A stretch of 64,000 nt of DNA from Firmicutes bacterium UBA5201 (GTDB lineage Bacteria; Bacillota; Clostridia; Peptostreptococcales; Acidaminobacteraceae): NCBI GenBank assembly GCA_002412775.1, contig DHVT01000015.1, positions 1 through 64,000 of the forward strand, written 5' to 3'. The translations under genes and the position numbers were made by a program. Positions 1 through 8,229 of the stretch are shown here, piece by piece. The notes beneath the pieces are model-generated. The model worked only from the letters and a program-made list of their open reading frames with translations. It was not told where the DNA came from and ran no database searches. Each line of letters starts with the position of its first letter. Position 1 is the stretch's first letter.

Positions 1-63
1 CTCACTGCGTGAGCAAGGAAGGCTAAGAGGAAGGAGACTTCTCGGCTTTTAGGTTAAATAGTG

Positions 64-69
64 TATAAT
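64..69 (+). promoter_or_regulatory. Putative -10 box of the chemoreceptor gene
   Basis: A perfect TATAAT lies 52 bp upstream of the TTG start at 121. No convincing -35 hexamer is present 17 bp upstream (CTCGGC), so either an activator or an upstream extended element would be needed. The cre-like palindrome at 84-99 follows directly and would cover the initially transcribed region. Confidence 0.45.
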
Positions 70-83
70 TATAAGTAATACAA

Positions 84-99
84 TTGGAAACGATTCCAA
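84..99. promoter_or_regulatory. cre-like palindromic operator
   Basis: TTGGAA-ACGA-TTCCAA is a perfect 6+6 palindrome and the inner 14 bases (85-98) fit the catabolite response element consensus TGNAANCGNTNNCA at every fixed position. It sits 15 bp after a TATAAT box and 22 bp before the start of the chemoreceptor gene, the usual location for a roadblock or repressor site of CcpA or another LacI-family protein. Regulation by CcpA is inference. Confidence 0.6.
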
Positions 100-120
100 A
101 ATGAATTCAGAGGTGATGTC

Positions 121-2154
121 TTGAAGAAGCCAAATCAAATCAAAATGAAAAAGAAAAGCAAATCCATTAGGACCAAATTGACGATTGTGCCATTGGCCCT
201 AATTTTTTTGGGTGTTGCCGCAATCGGGATTGTTTCATCCCATTTTTCAAAACAGAATATCATGAGTGAAATGGAACGGAACGGCTACACCATTTCCGAG
301 GGGTTCATCGACAGGCTCATCGACAATGAAAAGACACTTGAAATCGTATATGAACAAATAGCAGAAAAAATCAGATCCACAAATCGTGTGGTCGCCTCAA
401 ATGAAGATATCATGAGCAACCAATACCTTATCAGGCTCGCCCAGCAACTTGACGTCTTTGAGATTTCTGTGGTGAATCCGCGTGGTCAGGTGGAGTATTC
501 CAACATCAGTACCAGAATTGGAGCAAGCATCCCAGACGATGCACCTTCAAGAGCTGTTTTAAGCGGCAAATCAAACACCAGTTATGATCCGATCATAAAG
601 AATGAGAACGACAAGAAGGACTACATCTACGGTTATTTGAAGCATCCTTCAGGAGGAATGATTCAAACCGGCATTCAAGCAACAAGACTTGCATATCTAC
701 AAAGAATTTTCAGCTATCAGGAAATGATCTCACAGATCACACAGTCAGATGAAATCATGTTTGCGGCATTCATCGCTTCAGATGGGACGGTCCTTGCCCA
801 TAGTGAATCTGAAAACTTGGGTCGTGTTTTGGGTACGGAATCATCAGAACTGAGAATTGTTGAATCCGGCGTGGCAGAGGCGACCGAAAGTGCGGGAGTA
901 CTGGACATGCTTGTGCCGGTCGTGATTGAGGGCAATGTGGTTGGAGTTTTCAACATTGGTTTTTCAATGGAAAATGTCGATCAGGCAGTGGCTGGCAACA
1001 GCATAATCATCTATGGCATTTCCGTTCTTGTGTTTTTAGGACTTGGGATTTTCCTTTATTCAACTTCAAGTAGGGTGGTTCTTGGGGTCAACAAGCTGAA
1101 AGCGGCTCTGAACACTATGTCAGAAGGTGACTTTTCAATACCGATCGATGAAAAACTTCTTAAATACAACGATGAAATAGGTGAAATGGCAAAATCCGCC
1201 GAAGCGCTGAAGGTCGCTTTGATAGAAATTGTCTCTGATGTGATCCGCTCCAGTGAGAAACTCAAATCGGCATCTTCGGATATGCTCGCGACTTCGGAAC
1301 AATCATCCATTGCTTCCAACCAAGTCGGAATGACAATCGATCAGATTGCAAGTGGTGCGGTGCAACAAGCTGAAGACACACAAAAAGGTGCGGAGGCAAT
1401 TGGTGTGCTTGCAAACATGGTTGGAGAGAATGAGAAACGTCTTGGATTGCTCAATGCTTCTACGACGAGCGTCACTGCTCTGAAAAATGAAGGTGCTGAA
1501 CTTTTAAAATCGCTGGTGGATCAGTCTCAAATCAGCAATCACGCCTCCAGGGAAGTTCGTTCGGTCATTTTGAATACAAGTGAGAGTGCACAAAAGATTG
1601 TCAAAGCGAGTGAGATGATCCAGAATATCTCAAAGCAAACCAATCTGCTGGCACTCAATGCGGCCATTGAAGCCGCAAGGGCAGGCGAAGCGGGGAAAGG
1701 CTTTTCGGTTGTCGCTGATGAAATACGAAAATTGGCAGAGGAATCCACTCGATTCACTGCTGAAATCACAAAGATTATTACAGAACTCATTGAAAAGACG
1801 AACAGTGCTGTAGGGGATGTGGAAGCCCTCGAAAAAGTAATCGCAAATCAAGCGAGTAGCGTACAGTTGACCAGTGGAAAGTTCGACGGTATATCCGAGG
1901 CGATTGAAACCATGCAAGGTGCCATTGATGAGGTGAATGAGACTGAAAAAGAGATGTTGAGACAAAAGGATGTGATCGTATCGATCATTGAGCATCTGTC
2001 TGCGATTTCAGAGGAGAATGCCTCAGGTGCTGAAGAAGCCACAGCTTCTGTTGAAGAGCAGATTGCCGCCATCAAGGTGGTTGCAGGATCCAGTCAGGAG
2101 CTTGCCGATTTGTCCGATGAACTTTCACGAAAAATGGAGAAATTCAGTATTTAA
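121..2154 (+). CDS. Methyl-accepting chemotaxis protein
   Basis: Transmembrane chemoreceptor, 677 residues, that would signal to CheA/CheW. Order of parts: short basic cytoplasmic tail, first membrane helix about residues 21-43, an extracytoplasmic sensor of about 250 residues resembling a Cache domain, second membrane helix about 296-318, a HAMP region, and a signalling domain. The signalling hairpin tip is clear near residue 507 (TNLLALNAAIEAARAGE followed by VVADEIRKLAE). The TTG start at 121 is chosen because AGAGGTGA lies 5-6 nt upstream; an ATG at 145 is the alternative and would only shorten the basic tail. Ligand unknown. A cre-like palindrome lies in the leader, so carbon-source control is possible. 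The following gene is 70 bp away and may be separate. Confidence 0.93.
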   Translation: MKKPNQIKMKKKSKSIRTKLTIVPLALIFLGVAAIGIVSSHFSKQNIMSEMERNGYTISEGFIDRLIDNEKTLEIVYEQIAEKIRSTNRVVASNEDIMSNQYLIRLAQQLDVFEISVVNPRGQVEYSNISTRIGASIPDDAPSRAVLSGKSNTSYDPIIKNENDKKDYIYGYLKHPSGGMIQTGIQATRLAYLQRIFSYQEMISQITQSDEIMFAAFIASDGTVLAHSESENLGRVLGTESSELRIVESGVAEATESAGVLDMLVPVVIEGNVVGVFNIGFSMENVDQAVAGNSIIIYGISVLVFLGLGIFLYSTSSRVVLGVNKLKAALNTMSEGDFSIPIDEKLLKYNDEIGEMAKSAEALKVALIEIVSDVIRSSEKLKSASSDMLATSEQSSIASNQVGMTIDQIASGAVQQAEDTQKGAEAIGVLANMVGENEKRLGLLNASTTSVTALKNEGAELLKSLVDQSQISNHASREVRSVILNTSESAQKIVKASEMIQNISKQTNLLALNAAIEAARAGEAGKGFSVVADEIRKLAEESTRFTAEITKIITELIEKTNSAVGDVEALEKVIANQASSVQLTSGKFDGISEAIETMQGAIDEVNETEKEMLRQKDVIVSIIEHLSAISEENASGAEEATASVEEQIAAIKVVAGSSQELADLSDELSRKMEKFSI

Positions 2155-2224
2155 TAGATATTTAAGGAATGTTTAACGCTATGTTTATAGAGGTAGTCTA
2201 AACTATGAACATAGGGGTGATTTT

Positions 2225-3211
2225 ATGAATACGATTTTGAAGCAAAAAGCGGACGATATGCTTGAGATGGTTATGGCACTTGAAAAGTCATACAAATGGG
2301 AACACAATTTGGCGAGACATTTTGCGGCATTGTTATATACGCAAAAGGGGCTTTCCAAAGATTTTCATAGAATTGACGAAGCGATTGAGGCCATCAAATC
2401 AAGCACAGGTGTTTTTTCCAATTACAGGGGAACCATAAAATTCCTGCTCGCAACCTTATTGGCGTTGGGAGAGGGCGATGTGGCAAGCAATCTTGAAAAA
2501 ATCAAACAAGCTGAAGCAATTTTAAAGGAATCCGGTTTCAAAAGCAGTACTTATCTGCCGATGACCAGTTATACGCTTTTCAGCGGAAGTGACGCGTTTG
2601 ATTATAGATCCGTTGCACAAAGAGCGAATGCCATCTATAAGGAAATGAAGAAAGCTCATCCATTTCTGACAGATGGTGCAGATTATCCACTCAGTGTTTT
2701 GATTGCACAAAAGCAGAAAAGAATCGACACCATCGAACAAATTTATGAGGCGTTGAGTCAAAGAGGTTTTACAAAGGGCAATGAACTTCAACTACTTTCA
2801 CATATATTGTCTCTGAGCACTCTTGGAACGTCACAACTTATTGAAAAGTGTGTCGAAATCAACACCACTTTAAAAGCGAATAAATTGAAGAGCAGCATGG
2901 GGTATTATCCATCTATCGCTATGATCGCTCTTCTTGAAGAAGGTAGCCATAAGCTCACAGAGGAGTTTATGGATCTGACCAGATATCTGATGAAACTCAA
3001 GAAATTCAAGTGGTTAGGCAAAGGTATGAATATGCTTTTCGCATCTGCTTTGGTCGCCGATCAATGGCTTGAAGAACATTCGGATGAAAATGGCACCGAT
3101 ATGGAAGCTGTATTGGGATTGACCATTGAAAGTGTGATTGTAGCTCAGACGGTTGCCATGATTGCTGCGATATCTGCAGCGACCGCGGCATCTAGTGCGG
3201 CTTCGAGTTGA
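2225..3211 (+). CDS. DUF4003 family protein
   Basis: Protein of 328 residues that reads as a DUF4003 member, a family found in Firmicutes with no known biochemical role. It is mostly alpha-helical and has no signal peptide. The C-terminal end is a hydrophobic, Ala/Ser-rich helix (about residues 290-328, ending in repeated SAA and ASS steps), which could be a membrane-associated tail. The ATG at 2225 follows AGGGGTGA with good spacing. It lies 70 bp after the chemoreceptor stop and before a 630-bp repeat region, so it is probably the last gene of its transcript. The family call is from recognisable N-terminal and central sequence; function is not inferred. Confidence 0.7.
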   Translation: MNTILKQKADDMLEMVMALEKSYKWEHNLARHFAALLYTQKGLSKDFHRIDEAIEAIKSSTGVFSNYRGTIKFLLATLLALGEGDVASNLEKIKQAEAILKESGFKSSTYLPMTSYTLFSGSDAFDYRSVAQRANAIYKEMKKAHPFLTDGADYPLSVLIAQKQKRIDTIEQIYEALSQRGFTKGNELQLLSHILSLSTLGTSQLIEKCVEINTTLKANKLKSSMGYYPSIAMIALLEEGSHKLTEEFMDLTRYLMKLKKFKWLGKGMNMLFASALVADQWLEEHSDENGTDMEAVLGLTIESVIVAQTVAMIAAISAATAASSAASS

Positions 3212-3259
3212 TGTCAATGTTTCGTGAAACGAAACATTGGGCGTAGGTATGGTTCTCGC

Positions 3260-3310
3260 GAAGCGAAACTATACTAGCCTCTCAGCTTATGTTTCGAGAT
3301 GGTAGTGAAT
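3260..3310 (+). repeat. 51-bp direct repeat, copy 1
   Basis: Begins GAAGCGAAACTATACTAGCC and ends GGTAGTGAAT. It matches 3352-3402 at 49 of 51 positions; the two differences are G/A and A/T in the second half. Not coding in any frame that looks real. Confidence 0.9.
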
Positions 3311-3351
3311 AAAACTTATTAGCGTCTCAGTATGCATTTCGAGATAGGCCT

Positions 3352-3402
3352 GAAGCGAAACTATACTAGCCTCTCAGCTTATATTTCGTGATGGTAGTGA
3401 AT
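3352..3402 (+). repeat. 51-bp direct repeat, copy 2
   Basis: Second copy of the 51-bp unit, 92 bp after the first (start to start). It is followed by a short GAAT tandem run (ATGAATGAATGAAT) and then the terminator at 3433. Confidence 0.9.
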
Positions 3403-3432
3403 GAATGAATGAATCAATCAATAAAGATAACG

Positions 3433-3459
3433 CCCAGTGATTATGTCACTGGGTTTTTT
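3433..3459 (+). terminator. Intrinsic terminator
   Basis: CCCAGTGA, loop TTATG, TCACTGGG, then six T. The 8-bp perfect stem with a T tract would end transcription coming from the DUF4003 gene. Confidence 0.85.
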
Positions 3460-3566
3460 GTGCTTGAGTAATTAGTGGGTTGTGTATTGTAGATATAGAA
3501 CATAGGTACATGAGGCTCCTGTGTTACAATCTTTTGTTTCACAAAACATTGTAACACCACGTCGCC

Positions 3567-3594
3567 CAATGTTTCCGCTTTCGCGGAAACATTG
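3567..3594. repeat. Perfect 12-bp inverted repeat
   Basis: CAATGTTTCCGC, loop TTTC, GCGGAAACATTG. It shares its arm ends with the shorter hairpin at 3215-3239 (CAATGTTTC ... GAAACATTG), marking both as members of one palindromic repeat family. Confidence 0.85.
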
Positions 3595-3726
3595 TACCTA
3601 CGCGAATTATAATACTCCCTAAAATTATTGACAATATGACTTAGACGCTAATAAGTTTCCCTTATGAACATCTTGAAATACATACTGAGTACGCTAATAA
3701 GTTTCCTACGGAAACTTACCTACGCG

Positions 3727-3779
3727 AATTATAATACTCCCCAAAATTATTGACAATAATTTTGGGGAGTATTATAATT
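3727..3779. repeat. 25-bp perfect palindrome containing the clpB promoter
   Basis: Arms 3727-3751 and 3755-3779 are exact reverse complements around a 3-nt centre (GAC). Because the -35 straddles the centre and the -10 lies in the right arm, the same symmetry creates TTGTCA-17-TATAAT on the minus strand. The left half, with its flanking CCTACGCG, also occurs singly at 3595-3636. Confidence 0.9.
3750..3778 (+). promoter_or_regulatory. Consensus sigma-A promoter of clpB
   Basis: TTGACA at 3750-3755 and TATAAT at 3773-3778 with a 17-bp spacer, a full match to the vegetative consensus. Transcription would begin near 3785-3790, at the CIRCE element, so HrcA binding would block it directly. Confidence 0.9.
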
Positions 3780-3789
3780 AAACTATAAA

Positions 3790-3816
3790 TTAGCACTCGA
3801 CAAAGGAGAGTGCTAA
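3790..3816. promoter_or_regulatory. CIRCE operator (HrcA site)
   Basis: TTAGCACTC, nine bases, GAGTGCTAA: a perfect match to the CIRCE inverted repeat bound by the heat-shock repressor HrcA. It starts 12 bp after the clpB -10 box and ends 27 bp before the clpB start codon. CIRCE usually controls groESL and dnaK operons; its use on clpB is less usual among Firmicutes, where CtsR often does that job. No CtsR heptad repeat was noticed nearby. Confidence 0.95.
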
Positions 3817-3843
3817 CATATATTAGAAAGGAAGATGATTTGA

Positions 3844-6438
3844 ATGAACACTGAAAAATTCACACAAAAAACAAATGAAGTTCTCGAACTCGCGCAAAAG
3901 GTGGCCATCAAACTCAATCACGCCAAAATAGATGGTGAGCATCTTCATTATGCGCTCCTTGCAGTGGATGGCAGCATGATCTCCAACGTCCTTTCCGCTA
4001 TGGGCATCGATGTGAAAACAGTGATTGAAACACTGTATGATCAACTGGAGAAAATGCCGAAAGTCTATGGGGATGACGTTCAACTTTCCGGAACAAGAAG
4101 ACTCAATCAACTGTTCATATATGCCGAGGATGAGGCAAAACGTTTCAAGGATGATTATGTCAGTGTGGAGCACCTTTACCTGGCACTGCTTGGTGAGCGC
4201 AATACATTTTCAGCCAGTTTGTTTAAACGGTTCAATATCACCACCGAGAATTTTCTCATAGCACTGAAATCCATCAGAAGCAATCAACGAGTCACCAGTC
4301 AAAATCCCGAAGTGGGTTATGAGGCACTCAGCAAATATAGCATCAATCTTATTGAACGCGCAAAAGCCGGGAAACTGGATCCTGTCATAGGAAGGGATTC
4401 TGAAATCAGAAGAGTGATTAGAATATTATCGAGAAGAACCAAGAACAACCCGGTTCTCATTGGAGAACCCGGTGTCGGAAAAACGGCAGTCGTAGAGGGA
4501 TTGGCGCAGCGTATTTTAGCGGGTGATGTCCCGGAAAGTCTCAAAGACAAGCAGATTTATGCGCTTGATATGGGTGCGCTCATTGCTGGTGCGAAGTTCA
4601 GAGGCGAATTTGAGGAAAGGCTCAAGGCGCTTTTAGGTGAAGTCCAATCGGCGGAAGGTGGCATAATTCTCTTTATTGATGAACTCCACACAATAGTGGG
4701 TGCCGGTAAAGCAGAAGGTGCGATGGATGCGGGAAATCTCCTGAAACCGATGCTTGCTCGTGGCGAACTCAGGTGCATTGGAGCGACAACGCTTGATGAA
4801 TATAGAAACCACATCGAGAAAGATGCTGCTTTGGAACGCCGATTCCAGCCGATTTTGGTAGACCAACCCAATGTGGAGGACACGATCTCCATTCTTAGAG
4901 GGCTCAAGGAACGCTTTGAGATCCATCATGGCGTGAGAATTACAGATAGTGCGCTTGTCGCTTGTGCCACACTGTCCAATCGGTATATCACCGATCGTTT
5001 CTTGCCGGATAAGGCCATCGATTTGATGGATGAGGCGGCAGCGATGATCCGAAGTGAAATCGACAGCATGCCAGCTGAACTGGATGAAGCGCTTCGTAAA
5101 TTGATGCAACTGGAAATCGAAAAACAGGCACTTGGAAAGGAAACCGATTCGGCTTCAATGGAAAGACTTGAAATCCTTACCAAGGATATTGAGCGGTTGC
5201 AGAATTCACAGCGGGAAATGAAGGCGCAGTGGATGAAGGAAAAGGCTCAACTCAGCAGAGAAAAGGATTTGAAATCAGAGATTGAGTCCGTAAAACGTGA
5301 AATTGAGGAAGCGGAGCGTGCCTATGATCTTGAAAAGCTCGCTGAGCTTAAATATGGTAAATTGGCGGAACTCGAGAAACAACTGGTGGAAGTTTCGAAA
5401 GAGGAGCATAAGCAGGATTTCAAACTCTTGAAAGAGGAAGTCACAGAGGAGGAAATTGCGGAGATTGTTTCCAAATGGACAGGAATTCCGGTTCAAAAAT
5501 TGAACGCATCAGAAACAGATAAGTTGATTCACCTCGATGAGCTTTTGCATAAACGTGTCGTTGGTCAGAATGAGGCGATCGAAGCAGTCACAGAGGCCGT
5601 TTTGAGAGCGCGATCCGGTCTTAAGGATCCCAATCGACCAATTGGTTCATTTGTTTTTCTGGGACCAACAGGCGTTGGAAAGACTGAACTCGCCAAAGCA
5701 CTTGCCGAAGCGCTTTTTGACAGCGAAAACAATATGGTGCGCATTGACATGAGCGAGTACATGGAACGTCACGCAGTGGCCAGACTTATTGGAGCACCTC
5801 CAGGTTATGTGGGGTATGAAGAAGGGGGACAACTGACAGAGGCTGTCAGAAGAAAACCTTATTCCGTGATTCTGTTCGATGAAATCGAGAAGGCTCACCC
5901 GGAAGTCTGGGGCGTCTTGCTTCAGCTTTTGGATGACGGGAGGTTGACAGACAGTCAGGGGCGAGTGGTGGATTTTAAAAACACTGTTGTGATTCTGACC
6001 TCAAACATAGGCAGTCAGATTTTGTTGGATCAGCTTTCGGTGGGTGGTGAGATTGACGACGCCATACGAAAGGACATCATGAAACTCATGCATCAGTATT
6101 TCAAGCCCGAGTTTTTGAATCGACTGGATGAGACAGTGATCTTCACACCTTTGACACGCACCGATATTGAGCGTATCATTAGAATGTATATGGTGAATCT
6201 GCAAAAGAGAACAACAATCAAAATTGATCTCTCGGATTCGGCCATTCAAAAAATCGCAAACGAAGGTTATGATCAGGCCTTCGGCGCCAGACCGATCAAA
6301 AGGTATATTCAAAAACACATTGAGACGGCACTTGCAAAAGCCATCATCAAAGGTGAGGTCAGTGAATCGGGACACGTTCTTATGGACGTGATTGGCGAAG
6401 GTTTTGTCATTGAGATCCTACAGAATGTGAGGCAATAA
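3844..6438 (+). CDS. clpB: ATP-dependent disaggregase ClpB
   Basis: Hexameric AAA+ chaperone that pulls proteins out of aggregates with the DnaK system, cytoplasmic. At 864 residues it has the full family length. Parts in order: Clp N-terminal repeats (about 1-150), first AAA+ module with Walker A GEPGVGKT at residues 207-214 and Walker B LFIDELH near 280, a long charged coiled-coil M domain (about 410-525) that separates ClpB from ClpA/ClpC, and a second AAA+ module with Walker A GPTGVGKT at about 607-614 and Walker B ILFDEIEK. The ATG at 3844 follows GGAAG. It is driven by a consensus promoter overlapped by CIRCE, so heat induction through HrcA is expected. The next gene starts within its stop codon. 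Confidence 0.97.
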   Translation: MNTEKFTQKTNEVLELAQKVAIKLNHAKIDGEHLHYALLAVDGSMISNVLSAMGIDVKTVIETLYDQLEKMPKVYGDDVQLSGTRRLNQLFIYAEDEAKRFKDDYVSVEHLYLALLGERNTFSASLFKRFNITTENFLIALKSIRSNQRVTSQNPEVGYEALSKYSINLIERAKAGKLDPVIGRDSEIRRVIRILSRRTKNNPVLIGEPGVGKTAVVEGLAQRILAGDVPESLKDKQIYALDMGALIAGAKFRGEFEERLKALLGEVQSAEGGIILFIDELHTIVGAGKAEGAMDAGNLLKPMLARGELRCIGATTLDEYRNHIEKDAALERRFQPILVDQPNVEDTISILRGLKERFEIHHGVRITDSALVACATLSNRYITDRFLPDKAIDLMDEAAAMIRSEIDSMPAELDEALRKLMQLEIEKQALGKETDSASMERLEILTKDIERLQNSQREMKAQWMKEKAQLSREKDLKSEIESVKREIEEAERAYDLEKLAELKYGKLAELEKQLVEVSKEEHKQDFKLLKEEVTEEEIAEIVSKWTGIPVQKLNASETDKLIHLDELLHKRVVGQNEAIEAVTEAVLRARSGLKDPNRPIGSFVFLGPTGVGKTELAKALAEALFDSENNMVRIDMSEYMERHAVARLIGAPPGYVGYEEGGQLTEAVRRKPYSVILFDEIEKAHPEVWGVLLQLLDDGRLTDSQGRVVDFKNTVVILTSNIGSQILLDQLSVGGEIDDAIRKDIMKLMHQYFKPEFLNRLDETVIFTPLTRTDIERIIRMYMVNLQKRTTIKIDLSDSAIQKIANEGYDQAFGARPIKRYIQKHIETALAKAIIKGEVSESGHVLMDVIGEGFVIEILQNVRQ

Positions 6439-6749
6439 TGGAAGAAAATAGATACACTCAGTTTACCAAAGATGTACTCGTTGTTTTAAAACAGATTCCA
6501 TACGGTAAAGTCACAACCTATGGAGATGTCGCTAAAACAGCGGGTTATCCGAATGGGGCGAGACAGGTGGTGCGTATATTGAGTTCGCTTTCAGAGAAGG
6601 AAAATCTGCCATGGCATCGTGTTGTGAACAAAGCCGGTCAGGTTGTCCTTAAAGGAGAAGGTGAGTTCGAGCAGATCACTTTGCTTCAGAAGGAAGGTGT
6701 GGGATTTATCAGTGAGAACATAGTGGATATGAAAAACTACAAAGTATAA
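6438..6749 (+). CDS. Alkyltransferase-like protein (ATL, MGMT fold)
   Basis: Small protein of 103 residues with the DNA-binding C-terminal fold of O6-alkylguanine transferases. The active-site PCHR motif reads PWHRV, with tryptophan (residue 59) in place of the acceptor cysteine, which defines the ATL group: these proteins bind O6-alkylguanine and flip it for nucleotide excision repair instead of repairing it directly. The start codon overlaps the clpB stop by one base, so it should be translated by coupling and heat-induced with clpB. A catalytic Cys-containing paralogue is present at 58592-59053. Linking a lesion sensor to a CIRCE-controlled chaperone transcript is uncommon. Confidence 0.88.
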   Translation: MEENRYTQFTKDVLVVLKQIPYGKVTTYGDVAKTAGYPNGARQVVRILSSLSEKENLPWHRVVNKAGQVVLKGEGEFEQITLLQKEGVGFISENIVDMKNYKV

Positions 6750-6758
6750 TCAAGGCTC

Positions 6759-6790
6759 AGGCCATTTGTGAATTCGCAAATGGCCTGCTT
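6759..6790 (+). terminator. Probable terminator after the clpB operon
   Basis: AGGCCATTTG, loop TGAATTCG, CAAATGGCCT: a perfect 10-bp stem, 10 bp after the stop of the ATL gene. The downstream T content is poor (GCTTTAAC), so termination may be partial. Confidence 0.55.
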
Positions 6791-6881
6791 TAACATTCTA
6801 ACGAAATTCTAACGATTTATATTTGAAGATGTGTTACAGTATAGTCATATAAAAAAAATTATATTGATGAGGAGGCAGTGC

Positions 6882-8216
6882 ATGTTCAAATTTCCAGAAA
6901 ATCTATATGTGGATGTTCGGATTGAGGAAACATTTGAAACGAAGATCAGTTTCAAAAAAATGATCCTGCAGGAGCAAAAGGTGCGAAGCAACAAAGGGGC
7001 GTTTGTGAGAGTGTATGATGGCAACCGTTGGTATTACGCGTCCACTACGGATGTTGAGGCTGTTCAGGATCAAATTGACACACTGGCAAAAATGGCAAAA
7101 CCCAATCCGGAGATCAACAATCATCCGATAGTAAGACAATTTGAAGTACATAAAGACAATCTGATCCAGTACAAGCACAGCTCCATCTCCGAGGTGCCGA
7201 TTGCAGAGAAAAAGGCCATGCTTGAGCGGTATATCGGGCTCGTAAATGATGAGACCATCGTGCATCACACTTCGTACTATGTGGACAATAAGGTCATAAA
7301 ATCGATTTATTCATCCAAAGGAACTGACGTCACATTTGATAAGCAGACTTGTGGCATCAGAATCAATCTTGAACTTTCCAGCGGTGAAAGCAAGGACCAG
7401 ACGAGTATGTCCAGAGCTGGAATTCTTTTTGAGGATTTGTTTGAACTGGAGGCTTTTTTCAATAGTGAGATGGAGAAGAATATTGACTTCGTGAAGAATG
7501 CGGAGCCTGTTGAACCCGGGATTTATACCGTGCTTTTGAGCCCACTTGCCACTGGCGTTTTCACCCATGAGAGCTTCGGACACAAAAGTGAGTCGGATTT
7601 CATGGTGGGTGACGAGACGATGAGGGCGGAATGGGCAATAGGAAAAGCGGTTGGCACGCCGATTCTGACCATCATTGATGATGGACAAATCCTTGGCAAT
7701 GGCTATGTTCCTTATGATGATGAAGGCACCAAGGGCAAAAAGACATACATCGTCACGGATGGCGTTCTTACGGACAGACTGCACAGCACAATCACGAGCG
7801 CGCTCATGGAGGAGAAACTCACGGGCAATGCACGGGCGACCAATTTTGAATTCGAGCCGATTGTCAGAATGACAACGACCTATATTGAAAAAGGAAACAG
7901 GCCACTTGCTGAGATTGTCGCAGAAATTGATAACGGCATTTATGTGGAGGACATCAAGCACGGTTCAGGGATGTCGACGTTTACCATTGCGCCATCCAGA
8001 GCCTATAAAATTGAAAATGGCAAGATTACGACACCGGTCAAGATTTCTGTCGTCACTGGAAATGTCTTTGAGACATTGGGTGAGGTGGATGCCGTGAGTG
8101 AGGAATTCGAACTCCTCAGCTTTGTCGGAGGCGGATGTGGCAAGATGGAGCAATATCCACTGCCGGTAGGCTTTGGTGGACCATACACTCGCGTTAGAAA
8201 ACTCAACGTTCAATAG
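6882..8216 (+). CDS. tldD: TldD family metalloprotease subunit
   Basis: Likely 444-residue TldD-type subunit of the TldD/TldE zinc protease, which in other bacteria trims unfolded peptides and processes modified peptides such as microcins. The zinc-binding HExxxH motif is present as HESFGH at residues 229-234, followed by an acidic-rich segment as in TldD; the paired gene lacks it. The ATG at 6882 is chosen because GAGGAGG lies 7 nt upstream and the protein then begins at a normal TldD position; a longer reading from 6831 adds 17 unlikely residues. The partner gene follows after 13 bp. Natural substrate is not evident from the surroundings. Confidence 0.9.
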   Translation: MFKFPENLYVDVRIEETFETKISFKKMILQEQKVRSNKGAFVRVYDGNRWYYASTTDVEAVQDQIDTLAKMAKPNPEINNHPIVRQFEVHKDNLIQYKHSSISEVPIAEKKAMLERYIGLVNDETIVHHTSYYVDNKVIKSIYSSKGTDVTFDKQTCGIRINLELSSGESKDQTSMSRAGILFEDLFELEAFFNSEMEKNIDFVKNAEPVEPGIYTVLLSPLATGVFTHESFGHKSESDFMVGDETMRAEWAIGKAVGTPILTIIDDGQILGNGYVPYDDEGTKGKKTYIVTDGVLTDRLHSTITSALMEEKLTGNARATNFEFEPIVRMTTTYIEKGNRPLAEIVAEIDNGIYVEDIKHGSGMSTFTIAPSRAYKIENGKITTPVKISVVTGNVFETLGEVDAVSEEFELLSFVGGGCGKMEQYPLPVGFGGPYTRVRKLNVQ

Positions 8217-8229
8217 GAGGCTGCAGACC

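Larger units (their letters stand above)
3212..3843. repeat. Nested repeat array between DUF4003 and clpB genes
   Basis: This 632-bp stretch holds no credible protein gene. It contains a 51-bp direct repeat (3260-3310 and 3352-3402, two mismatches), a second direct repeat of about 40 bp (3595-3636 and 3717-3757), several hairpins with GTTTC/GAAAC arms (3215-3239, 3567-3594, 3698-3718), a 10-bp stem at 3521-3557, an inverted pair sharing the ACTTATTAGCG / CGCTAATAAGT core (about 3313-3345 versus 3657-3702), an intrinsic terminator, and the symmetric clpB promoter. Several repeat boundaries match each other in both orientations (for example the CATTGGGCG and CGCCCAATG ends), which suggests serial duplication and inversion of a small mobile palindromic element. 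Confidence 0.85.

Noticed and set aside
1..63. Possible terminator of a gene upstream of the window
   Set aside because: GCTAAGAG and CTTCTCGGC can pair only with a mismatch and G-T pairs; too weak to call without the upstream sequence.
7311..7961. Long minus-strand ORF (216 codons) inside tldD
   Set aside because: Antisense shadow of a well-supported gene; composition and codon pattern follow the opposite strand and no start signal is present.
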